Shown: positions 47,515 to 55,111 of the stretch, piece by piece
How the letters are laid out: the number at the start of each line of letters is the position of its first letter
Position numbering within the stretch: the first letter of the stretch is position 1
From: Bombilactobacillus mellifer
GTDB taxonomy: Bacteria > Bacillota > Bacilli > Lactobacillales > Lactobacillaceae
Length of the DNA: 64,000 bases
NCBI RefSeq assembly: GCF_000970795.1
Contig: NZ_KQ034029.1
Coordinates: forward strand, 227,097 to 291,096
Direction: 5' to 3'
Position numbers and translations under genes: made by a program
Notes under the pieces: generated by a model
What the model was told of the DNA's origin: nothing
Databases searched by the model: none
What the model saw: the letters and a program-made list of their open reading frames with translations, nothing else

Positions 47515-48504
47515 ATGCGCAGGTTAATCAATGACGGTCAAAATGTAGTTAACGAATGGATTGAAGGCTATACCAGTGCTTTTAATGAATATGTGGAACA
47601 AGACCCGGATAATCCTGGTGTTATTTTAGGCAAGCATATTGCCGACAAACATGTAAAAATCATTATCGGCGGTGGCTCAGGTCATGAACCGCTGTTTCCA
47701 GGATATATTGGCAAAAATCTTGCGGATGCTTCTGTAGCTGGTAATATCAATACTTCACCTTCACCGCAAGCTGTTTATGAAGCCATTAAAAAAGTTGACA
47801 CTGGCGAAGGCGTTTTAATGCTGTACGGCAATTATTCCGGAGATTGTATGAATTTTGATATGGCCGCAGAAATGGCCGAAGATGAGGGTCATAAAGTAGA
47901 TTCATTACCAATTACCGATGATGTTTTTTCCGCCAAAAATGTCAGCGATCGCCGCGGCGTGGCTGGGGATCTGATTGTCATTAAAGCTGCCGCTGCCGCT
48001 GCTGCTCAAGGCAAAAATTTAGCAGAAGTCAAAGCTGCTGCAGAAATGGCCAACCGTCAGACTCATTCAATGGGAATGGCGTTATCTTCAGAAACCAATC
48101 CACTAACCGGCAAAGAAGTTTTCACCATGGAAGAAGGCGACATGGAAATTGGCATGGGAATTCATGGCGAACCAGGCATTAAACGCGAAAAACTCAAGAG
48201 TGCCGATGAAGTCGTCAGTGAAATGACCGACTATATTTTGGCGGATATGAAGACCGACGAGAATACTCAAGTTTACGTCATTCTCAATGGCCTTGGTGGT
48301 TTACCGTTGATGGATCAATTTATTTGCTATCGTAAATTAGCACAAATCCTCCAAGAACATAAGATTAAAGTTTATCACGCCCTCGTAGGGAACTATGCGA
48401 CCTCCATGGATATGATTGGTATGTCGATTACTCTCGCTCAACTCACGCCAGAATTGCAAGAATTACTGGACTTCCCTTGTGACGCACCTTATTGGAGAGT
48501 TTAA
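47515..48504 (+). CDS. dhaK: Dihydroxyacetone kinase substrate-binding subunit DhaK
   Basis: 329 residues. Ketose-binding subunit: GGGSGHEPLFPGYIG, SDRRGVAGD and the His that forms a hemiaminal with the ketose in GMGIHGEPGI (about residue 222). Takes phosphate from DhaL-ATP. Substrate is dihydroxyacetone in the classical family; homologues act on erythrulose. The isomerases encoded on either side favour considering a C4 ketose. AAGGAG precedes the ATG. Confidence 0.93.
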   Translation: MRRLINDGQNVVNEWIEGYTSAFNEYVEQDPDNPGVILGKHIADKHVKIIIGGGSGHEPLFPGYIGKNLADASVAGNINTSPSPQAVYEAIKKVDTGEGVLMLYGNYSGDCMNFDMAAEMAEDEGHKVDSLPITDDVFSAKNVSDRRGVAGDLIVIKAAAAAAAQGKNLAEVKAAAEMANRQTHSMGMALSSETNPLTGKEVFTMEEGDMEIGMGIHGEPGIKREKLKSADEVVSEMTDYILADMKTDENTQVYVILNGLGGLPLMDQFICYRKLAQILQEHKIKVYHALVGNYATSMDMIGMSITLAQLTPELQELLDFPCDAPYWRV

Positions 48505-48570
48505 CGCATTAGCCAATGCTGCTACAGATTAGCGTCACTTATGAAACATAATTTTTGAAAAAGAGGTTAC

Positions 48571-49233
48571 TTGATGATGAGTACGGAAACACCGACAATA
48601 AATAACCAGATAATTCAAACGATCGTTACACAAATGGCTGAAAAAATCCATCAGGAAAAAGATTATTTAACCGAACTGGATTCAGCAATCGGCGATGCCG
48701 ACCACGGTGTAAATATGGATATTGGCTTTCAAGCCGTTTTACAACAACTTCCCCAATGGGATCTTGACCAACTGACCCTGAAAGCCTTGGTCAAAAAAAT
48801 TGGTTTTACACTTTTGGATAAAATTGGGGGCGCTTCCGGTCCATTGTATGGTAGCTTTTTCATGCAACTAGGCAAAGATCTGACTGATGAAAAAACCGTC
48901 GATCTACCTACTTTTTATCAAATGTTAAATAATGGTACTGCAGCAATTGAAAAACGTGGCAAAGTAGCATTAGAAGAGAAAACTATGTTTGACGTACTAC
49001 AGCCAACGGTTAAATATTTAATCGATCATGAAGCGGAACCTGATTACCAACAAACCTTAACCAATGCCCAAAAAGTGGCTCAAGAAGCTTTTGATCACAC
49101 GACTACGCTCTTCCCGAAAAAAGGACGGGCTGCGCGGTTAGGCGAAAAGGGCGTGGACAAAGCTGATCCGGGTTCTGCTTCCATTAAATTTTTAATTAAC
49201 ATTATTTGTGACACACTCAAAGACCAAAAGTAA
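48571..49233 (+). CDS. dhaL: Dihydroxyacetone kinase ADP-binding subunit DhaL
   Basis: 220 residues. Nucleotide/Mg-binding Asp cluster in DSAIGDADHGVNMDIGF, and GGASGPLYGSFF and GRAARLGEKGVDKADPGSAS around the nucleotide. It keeps ADP bound and is rephosphorylated by DhaM. AGAGG precedes the double ATG; a terminator follows. Confidence 0.93.
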   Translation: MMMSTETPTINNQIIQTIVTQMAEKIHQEKDYLTELDSAIGDADHGVNMDIGFQAVLQQLPQWDLDQLTLKALVKKIGFTLLDKIGGASGPLYGSFFMQLGKDLTDEKTVDLPTFYQMLNNGTAAIEKRGKVALEEKTMFDVLQPTVKYLIDHEAEPDYQQTLTNAQKVAQEAFDHTTTLFPKKGRAARLGEKGVDKADPGSASIKFLINIICDTLKDQK

Positions 49234-49264
49234 CTCTTAATCTCTCTAATTGAATAACTTTTAG

Positions 49265-49300
49265 CAAAAAAACCTGATACTGATGTATCAGGTTTTTTTA
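49265..49300. terminator. Terminator after dhaL
   Basis: AAAAAACCTGATAC-TGA-TGTATCAGGTTTTTT, between convergent dhaL and the sorC-like gene. Confidence 0.87.
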
Positions 49301-49330
49301 TTCTTCCAAACATCCACTTGAGCGTAATTT

Positions 49331-50278
49331 TTACTGCACCAGTGCTTCAGCCAGATCCTGGTCAACCACTAAAGCGTTAATCACATTGTTCTCTAAAAGC
49401 GTCCGCACACTTCTCGTTTTAGGAGTACCGACGGCCATCGCCACGACATTCGGAATTCTTTTGAGATCATCAATTGTAATCCCAATAAGCCGATCCGAGA
49501 AATCAGTTTGCACCCGCTGTCCCGTTTCGTCAAAAAAGTCAGCGACTACATCACCAATTGCTCCCGCTTGCGCTAAAGCATCCGTTTCGGCCTGTGAAAT
49601 GTAATTTAATTGCCTCCAAGTGGAAGATTCAACTTCATTACCTACCCCGATAAAAGCCACATCGACATTTTTAGCAGCTTGCAAGCATGATGCAATTAAC
49701 GAAGATTTTTTTAATTCATTTGCCTCTTTTTTGGAAGCGGCAATGACCGGTGCGTAAAAAGTTGAGTACTGAGCATTTAATTTGGTGGCAATTTTCGAAG
49801 CTAATTTATTAGCATGAGTATCTAAATTTAATAGTCCCATGCCCCCCACCAGCGGAATAATCGTTAAATGACTGGCCAAAAAATAATCTGTCTCATCAAC
49901 AAAGTAAGACACAGCATTACCCCAGCCGATACCAATTGTCGCTACCTGCGAAGCCAGTGCTTGTAAATAGCGCGCAGATAAAAACCCCACTTGGCGACTA
50001 ATTGCCTCTGTCGTGCGGTCAAAACGCGTGGATACTACTCTCACAAAATTTAGATGATATTTTTCTTGTAAATAAATCTCTAGTTCAACTGTTCGTTTAT
50101 AAAAATCTTTAACAAAAAATTCTACCAGATGCTGTTCTCTGGCAGTTTGCAATAATTTCGAAACACTGGGTCGTGAAATTCCAATACGATGAGCAACCTG
50201 TTCTTGGGTTAGATTTTGCTCATAGTAAAGAATGGCAGATTTTAAAATTAGCTCTCGATCGCTAAGATCTCTTGTTAT
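49331..50278 (-). CDS. SorC/DeoR-family sugar-binding regulator with an ATA start
   Basis: 315 residues if read from ATA at 50276-50278. The DNA-binding segment (RELILKSAILYYEQNLTQ, QVAHRIGISRPSVSKLL) lies upstream of the first conventional start, a TTG at 50152 which falls inside the last helix of that domain. In-frame sequence back to the ribosome binding site has no ATG, GTG or TTG, whereas ATA sits 8 bases after GGAAGGGAG. The C-terminal sugar-phosphate domain is complete (IGIGWGNAVSYF, PLVGGMGLLN, FIGVGNEV). It diverges from the glucitol PTS operon, its likely target. Either AUA is used, or the start has mutated and the gene is poorly expressed. Confidence 0.82.
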   Translation of the reverse strand: MTRDLSDRELILKSAILYYEQNLTQEQVAHRIGISRPSVSKLLQTAREQHLVEFFVKDFYKRTVELEIYLQEKYHLNFVRVVSTRFDRTTEAISRQVGFLSARYLQALASQVATIGIGWGNAVSYFVDETDYFLASHLTIIPLVGGMGLLNLDTHANKLASKIATKLNAQYSTFYAPVIAASKKEANELKKSSLIASCLQAAKNVDVAFIGVGNEVESSTWRQLNYISQAETDALAQAGAIGDVVADFFDETGQRVQTDFSDRLIGITIDDLKRIPNVVAMAVGTPKTRSVRTLLENNVINALVVDQDLAEALVQ

Positions 50279-50381
50279 TGGACTCGCTCCCTTCCAGGTT
50301 ATTTATAAGCGTATTTTAGCAAAAAAACTTTGCAAAAACAGTATACCTACTTCGGATCCTCCCCTTGGACAGCCTTTCTGA

Positions 50382-50455
50382 ACATATGTTACAGACATTG
50401 ACATTTGTTAAAAAAGCAGTTATTATACATTTGTTATCAGTTATAACATTTGTAA
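50382..50455 (+). promoter_or_regulatory. Glucitol operon promoter with four phased direct repeats
   Basis: TTGACA (50398-50403), 17 bases, TATTAT (50421-50426). Repeats ACATATGTTA (50382), ACATTTGTTA (50401), ACATTTGTTA (50427) and ACATTTGTAA (50446) form two pairs, each pair 19 bases apart; the second overlaps the -35 and the third follows the -10. Likely operators for the SorC-family regulator. Confidence 0.75.
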
Positions 50456-50471
50456 AAGGAGACGATGAACG

Positions 50472-51719
50472 ATGACTCTTTATCAACAGTTGCAAGCTCG
50501 AGAAGCTAGTCATAATCCGATTAAAGTCGGCGTTATTGGTGCAGGGCAAATGGGTTACGGGATGATTTCGCAGATTTCAACGATTCCCGGCATGGTCGTT
50601 ACTGGCATTAGTGACATCAAAAAAGAAAATGCTGAACGTGCCAAAGCCGCTTTTAACGAAAATTCCGATACTCCAGTGGATATTCTAGTTTCGACGAATT
50701 TTAAAGACATTGTCAATTCCAACCAAGTGGAAGTCGTAGTGGACGCCACGGGGGTCACAGAAGTAGGCGCTCAACTGGCCTTGGCTACCTTAATTGCCCA
50801 AAAGCATTTAGTCTTGTTGAATGTGGAAGTCGACGTAACTATTGGACCTTTAATGAAAAAATTATACGATGCAGCTAATTTAGTTTATACCGGTTCCGAT
50901 GGCGATGAACCTGCAGTCACAACTTCCTTATACGAATTTGCCAAATCCATGGGGATGAAAGTTTTAGTCGCCGGAAAAGGTAAAAATAACAAAATTCAAC
51001 TCGACGCTAATCCGGATACTGCTAATGCCGAAGCCACAAGTAAACATATGTCGCCACATATGCTCGCCGCTTTTAAAGATGGCACCAAAACGATGGCTGA
51101 GATGACACTTTTGTCGAATGCTACAGGTTTGACACCAGATATCGAAGGTATGCATGGTATTAAAGGCGATCTGGATGAAACCGTCGCTCAATTAGACTTA
51201 AAAGCCAACGGTGGAGTCTTAGACCATTTTGGAGTCGTTGAATACGTAGATGGTATTGCTCCGGGAGTGTTTGTGATTGTCGAAGGTCAAAATACCGGTG
51301 TGGCAAACGAATTGAACTATCTTTTAAAGAAAGGCGACCGGAAACATCATATCTTATATCGGCCCTTCCATTTAGCCAGCTTAGAAACACCTTTAACTAT
51401 TGCCAAGGCAGTTTTGAATCATGATCACGCGATTGTGCCTTTAGGAGCTCCAGTCTCTGAAACCATTGCCGTAGCGAAAAAAGATATTAAAGCCGGTGAA
51501 ACCATTGATGGGATTGGCGGTTATAGTGTGCGCGGAGTTATTGAACAGCATGATGCCTTCGTAACTAATCACCATGTTCCAATTGGTTGTATTACCGGAG
51601 CCACCATTGCTCAAAAAGATATCAAAAATGGTCAGGCTTTGACCACTGATGATTTACAATTGGATTCGCAGGCAGTAGTTGTCAAATTGCGGCAATTACA
51701 AGATGAAGTTTTTGCTTAA
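50472..51719 (+). CDS. Homoserine-dehydrogenase-like NAD(P) oxidoreductase with SAF domain
   Basis: 415 residues. Rossmann N-terminus (KVGVIGAGQMGYGMISQI), VVVDATGVTEVG, YTGSDGDEPAV, and a C-terminal SAF/antifreeze-like domain (APVSETIAVAKKDIKAGETI to ATIAQKDIKNGQALTTDDL). The fold is that of homoserine-dehydrogenase-like proteins, not of the SrlD or GutB sorbitol enzymes. As first gene of a glucitol-class PTS operon it should oxidise the imported polyol phosphate or a product, but I know of no assigned reaction that I can attach with confidence. AAGGAG precedes the ATG. Confidence 0.82.
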   Translation: MTLYQQLQAREASHNPIKVGVIGAGQMGYGMISQISTIPGMVVTGISDIKKENAERAKAAFNENSDTPVDILVSTNFKDIVNSNQVEVVVDATGVTEVGAQLALATLIAQKHLVLLNVEVDVTIGPLMKKLYDAANLVYTGSDGDEPAVTTSLYEFAKSMGMKVLVAGKGKNNKIQLDANPDTANAEATSKHMSPHMLAAFKDGTKTMAEMTLLSNATGLTPDIEGMHGIKGDLDETVAQLDLKANGGVLDHFGVVEYVDGIAPGVFVIVEGQNTGVANELNYLLKKGDRKHHILYRPFHLASLETPLTIAKAVLNHDHAIVPLGAPVSETIAVAKKDIKAGETIDGIGGYSVRGVIEQHDAFVTNHHVPIGCITGATIAQKDIKNGQALTTDDLQLDSQAVVVKLRQLQDEVFA

Positions 51720-51740
51720 TTACTGATTTCTTTAGTCAAG

Positions 51741-51810
51741 AATAGAATTGTCGTTTGGGTCCCGGCATAATTTGGTAGCTTCACAGCAACGAAGGCAATT
51801 CTATTTTTTT
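51741..51810 (+). terminator. Strong hairpin with T-run inside the glucitol operon
   Basis: AATAGAATTG (51741-51750) pairs with CAATTCTATT (51796-51805), extended by TCGTT (51751) with AACGA (51788); the 32-base loop contains GGGTCCC and GCT/AGC self-pairing. T7 follows. It separates the dehydrogenase gene from the PTS genes, so it is a partial terminator, attenuator or processing site. Confidence 0.7.
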
Positions 51811-51849
51811 AGTACCAAATGTAAGCGATCTCAGAGAGGAAGTATTTTT

Positions 51850-52212
51850 GTGCAAACTAAAATTATTGCGCTCGGTGAAACTGCGCCCGAATTAATTAAA
51901 AATGGCATTTTAATTATGTTTAATCCCAATGCCCCAGCCGAATTGAAAGACATCGCGGCTCTGCATCAAAAATTAGATCATCAGACTCAAGTTTTACACG
52001 TGGGGGGCAGTATTAGTTTTGATGATCAGCAATTTCAAATTGATTTTGTAGGTTCAGAGGCTAATCGTAATTTTGATGAGCTGGGTCATATTTCGATTTA
52101 TTTTAATAACACGGATGAGGATATGAACAAATTGCCCGGTTCGATTTTTGTTTCCTCGACTCAGTGGACAGTCCCTACTATTCAACCCAATCAATTAGTC
52201 ACAATTAAATAG
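51850..52212 (+). CDS. srlB: Glucitol/sorbitol-class PTS EIIA
   Basis: 120 residues, GutB/SrlB family: VGSEANRNFDELGHISIYF is the class signature, with VLHVGGSISF before it. The start is GTG at 51850 with GAGAGGAAG upstream, which removes an unrelated 34-residue extension that would run through the intercistronic hairpin. Confidence 0.9.
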   Translation: MQTKIIALGETAPELIKNGILIMFNPNAPAELKDIAALHQKLDHQTQVLHVGGSISFDDQQFQIDFVGSEANRNFDELGHISIYFNNTDEDMNKLPGSIFVSSTQWTVPTIQPNQLVTIK

Positions 52213-52228
52213 TATAGGAGGTTATTTA

Positions 52229-52813
52229 ATGGATGCTATGACAAATGCTGCAACCGCCTTTATTGGACTCTTTAAGGCCGGTGGCAAAGTTTTTATGGGT
52301 TACATGACGGATATCATTCCCTTGTTAGTGGCCTTAATTACAGCAATTAATGCCCTGGTGAAATTTATTGGTGAAGACCGTGTGAATAACTTTATGGCTA
52401 AATTAACTAAATTCGCGATCCTCCGTTATACACTATTACCCATTTTGGGAATTTTCTTTTTTACCAATCCCATGTGCTATACCGCGGGCCGCTTTTTACC
52501 TGAAAAATATAAACCTGCTTTTTATGATGCTTGTGTTTCTTTCATTCATCCTATTACTGGTTTATTTCCACACGCCAATTCGGCAGAATTATTTGTTTTT
52601 TTAGGCATTGCCAATGGCTTTACCAAAGCGGGCGGTAATCAGGCCAAATTAGCATTACTCTACGCTTTAACAGGCATCATCATCATTTTTATTCGCGGCT
52701 TAATCACCGAACGTTTAAGCATCTTTTTCTTTAAACGTAATAACAATCTTCAAATTTTAAATCAAAATTTGGACGTGAACAATTTAGCTAAAGAAAACGC
52801 GGAGGAGGCTTAA
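52229..52813 (+). CDS. srlA: Glucitol/sorbitol-class PTS EIIC
   Basis: 194 residues, mostly membrane helices (SrlA): FIGLFKAGGKVFMGYMTDII, FFFTNPMCYTAGRFLPEKYKPAFYD and FPHANSAELFVFLGIANG are class-specific. Forms the permease with the EIIBC protein encoded 2 bases later. AGGAGG precedes the ATG. Confidence 0.94.
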   Translation: MDAMTNAATAFIGLFKAGGKVFMGYMTDIIPLLVALITAINALVKFIGEDRVNNFMAKLTKFAILRYTLLPILGIFFFTNPMCYTAGRFLPEKYKPAFYDACVSFIHPITGLFPHANSAELFVFLGIANGFTKAGGNQAKLALLYALTGIIIIFIRGLITERLSIFFFKRNNNLQILNQNLDVNNLAKENAEEA

Positions 52814-52815
52814 GT

Positions 52816-53841
52816 ATGAATTATCGCAGTGTCACTATTGTTAAGGGTAATCATGGGTGGGGCGGCCCCTTAACCATTACTCCCACGGCAGACAAGCCTT
52901 ACATTATTAGTGTTACCGGCGGCGGCATTGATCCGGTAGCCCAAAAAATTGCTGATCTAACTGGAGCCGAAGTCACCGATTCTTTTAAAAATCCTGTTCC
53001 TAAAGAAAAAACGTGTGCGGCTGTAATTGATTGCGGCGGTACTGCCCGTAGTGGGGTTTATCCCAAAATGGGAATCCCGACTGTTAATACAGTTCCAATT
53101 ACCCCGGCGGGTCCTTTAGCTCAATTTATTCACCCTGAAATTTTTGTTTCCGGGGTCACGGTAGAGCAAATCTCCGAAAATACGACCGCTACTCAGACAC
53201 CAGCTCCTGCAGCCACCACTGATACCCCAACTCCACCGGTGCAAGCGACGGCTGACCAGACGGCCACTGCCGCTCCTCAAGATGCACAAAACACAGCAAC
53301 TTCAGAAAATAACTTTTTACACCTTATCGATGTAGTGGGTCAAGTTGCCGGCGATTTTGTAAATACTTTTTATCAAGCTGGGCGAGATACTATTGATACG
53401 CTCATTAAAAATATTCTGCCTTTCATGGCTTTTGTGGCGACTCTGGTAGGAATCATTAATTATTCCGGAATTGGTAAACTGTTAGCTCATATTTTGAGCC
53501 CTTTGGCCGGTAATATTATTGGTTTGGTGATTTTAAGTATTATTTGCGCCCTGCCTTTCTTATCCCCGATTCTCGGTCCAGCCGGCGTAATTGCCGCCGT
53601 GGTGGGTACTTTAATTGGTCAACAAATTGCTTCCGGGACGGTGCCCCTGTATTTAGCTTTACCGGCTTTATTTGCCATTGATGCTCAAGCCGGTTGTGAC
53701 TTTATCCCCGTCGGACTGACTTTAGGAGAAGCAGAGCCGGAAACCATTACTTCCGGAACTCCCGCCATTTTATTCTCTCGTTTATTAACGGCCCCGGTAG
53801 CCGTCCTGATTGCTTTTGGTTTTTCATTTTTATTAAAGTAG
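52816..53841 (+). CDS. srlE: Glucitol/sorbitol-class PTS EIIBC
   Basis: 341 residues. EIIB part with phospho-Cys in VIDCGGTARSGVYPK (about residue 73), then a Pro/Thr/Ala-rich linker (about 120-160) and a C-terminal membrane domain with ILGPAGVIAAVVGTLIGQQI and DAQAGCDFIPVGLTLGEAEPET. The linker is longer and of lower complexity than I expect for SrlE. Confidence 0.93.
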   Translation: MNYRSVTIVKGNHGWGGPLTITPTADKPYIISVTGGGIDPVAQKIADLTGAEVTDSFKNPVPKEKTCAAVIDCGGTARSGVYPKMGIPTVNTVPITPAGPLAQFIHPEIFVSGVTVEQISENTTATQTPAPAATTDTPTPPVQATADQTATAAPQDAQNTATSENNFLHLIDVVGQVAGDFVNTFYQAGRDTIDTLIKNILPFMAFVATLVGIINYSGIGKLLAHILSPLAGNIIGLVILSIICALPFLSPILGPAGVIAAVVGTLIGQQIASGTVPLYLALPALFAIDAQAGCDFIPVGLTLGEAEPETITSGTPAILFSRLLTAPVAVLIAFGFSFLLK

Positions 53842-53853
53842 GGTCTGAACGAT

Positions 53854-54231
53854 ATGAATCTTCCCGGTAGTAGCTTTATTATTTTCTTATTAGGCATCAT
53901 TGTTCTAAAACAGTTACTGAGTTATGGCAATACCCAGCTCTATGTGCGTGAGTACCGCGATGTATTGCAAAAAAATCAGGTCGGCTATTTTGGAGTAGGA
54001 TTGAATCAACCCAAGCTACAACCTGGTCAAGTCTGTTTAATTGTCATTGACCAAACTGATACTATCCGCGATTGTCGCCTGATTCGGGGGTGGTCGATTT
54101 TTAGCAAATTTCATTCATATCCGGAAATCATTAACCAACCCATCAATAGTCACTTGGCCCAAACTGGCCCTTATGCAAAGGTTATACAAGCGGCGATTGC
54201 CAATGCTCAAAAGCAACAAAACAGCCACTGA
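53854..54231 (+). CDS. gutM: GutM-like glucitol operon activator
   Basis: 125 residues: one N-terminal membrane helix (SSFIIFLLGIIVLKQLL), a YREYRDVLQKNQVGYFGVG-like basic segment and DCRLIRGWSIFSKFHSYPEI, matching GutM proteins of glucitol operons. In enterobacteria GutM is an auxiliary activator, although the membrane helix makes the mechanism unclear. Last gene of the operon, followed by a terminator. Confidence 0.8.
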   Translation: MNLPGSSFIIFLLGIIVLKQLLSYGNTQLYVREYRDVLQKNQVGYFGVGLNQPKLQPGQVCLIVIDQTDTIRDCRLIRGWSIFSKFHSYPEIINQPINSHLAQTGPYAKVIQAAIANAQKQQNSH

Positions 54232-54274
54232 CCTCTATTTTTTAGGTTGTCCTGGTTCTTATCCTAACCATCAA

Positions 54275-54314
54275 AAAAGCCCTTAATTTCATGTTGATGA
54301 AATTAAGAGCTTTT
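54275..54314. terminator. Bidirectional terminator between gutM and araD
   Basis: AAAAGCCCTTAATTTCAT-GTTG-ATGAAATTAAGAGCTTTT, shared by convergent operons. Confidence 0.87.
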
Positions 54315-54349
54315 CCAATGATTCAAACTTTGCCCTAAACTACTAATTA

Positions 54350-55084
54350 TTAATTATGGGCATGTTTACTATGGTCATGAGATTTAGCGTTATTTTGACC
54401 ATAGTAGGCATCTTTACCATGTTTGCGGTAATAATGCTTATCTAACAAATACTGTGGTAATTGGATATTATCGCGCGTCAATTGCAAGGAATGGTAATCT
54501 TCTTCAGCTACAACTTCCAAAACTTTAGCATTATAAACAGCATCCTTAGCCGATGGTCCCCAAGTAAATGGTCCATGTTGACTAACCAAAGAAGCCGGTA
54601 CTGCTTCATAATCCAATTGACGTTCTTTGAAGGTTTCTACAATCGCCTTACCAGTGTTACCTTCATAGTCTGCTTCAATTTCTTCTTTTGTCAACGCCCG
54701 GGCTGCCGGCACCGAACCGTAGAAAGTATCTGCATGAGTAGTGTTCAAAGCTGGAATATCCATTCCTGCAGCTGCAAAAGACACAGCCCATGGAGAATGA
54801 GTATGCACCACGCCGCCGATATTAGGAAATTCATTGTACAAAACCGTGTGGGTCGGCGTGTCACTAGAAGGATTCAAATCGCCTTCTACGACTTCACCTT
54901 TTAAGTTAACCACGACCATGTCGCTAGGCTTTAAGTCTTCATAAGCCACACCTGAAGGTTTAATGACAAACAAACCTTGTTCACGATCAATCCCGGAAAC
55001 ATTGCCCCAGGTAAAAGTAACCAAGCCTAATTTAGGCAACTGCATATTAGCTTCATAAACTTCTTGTTTTAATTGTTCTAGCAT
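54350..55084 (-). CDS. araD: L-ribulose-5-phosphate 4-epimerase
   Basis: 244 residues. Class II aldolase/epimerase fold: [11 protein letters not shown], metal-binding [10 protein letters not shown] (two His), a third His in [10 protein letters not shown] and the C-terminal catalytic Tyr/His region [16 protein letters not shown]. Interconverts L-ribulose-5-P and D-xylulose-5-P, the phosphoketolase substrate. The extreme C-terminus is a His-rich tail ([10 protein letters not shown]) beyond the usual end. Last gene of the gat-type operon. Confidence 0.92.
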   Translation of the reverse strand: MLEQLKQEVYEANMQLPKLGLVTFTWGNVSGIDREQGLFVIKPSGVAYEDLKPSDMVVVNLKGEVVEGDLNPSSDTPTHTVLYNEFPNIGGVVHTHSPWAVSFAAAGMDIPALNTTHADTFYGSVPAARALTKEEIEADYEGNTGKAIVETFKERQLDYEAVPASLVSQHGPFTWGPSAKDAVYNAKVLEVVAEEDYHSLQLTRDNIQLPQYLLDKHYYRKHGKDAYYGQNNAKSHDHSKHAHN

Positions 55085-55111
55085 AGTTTTTCTTTATCCT
55101 TTAAGTAATTA

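Noticed and set aside
49331-50152. Truncated SorC-like protein starting at TTG 50152
   Set aside because: This start falls inside the last helix of the DNA-binding domain, which is intact and in frame upstream.
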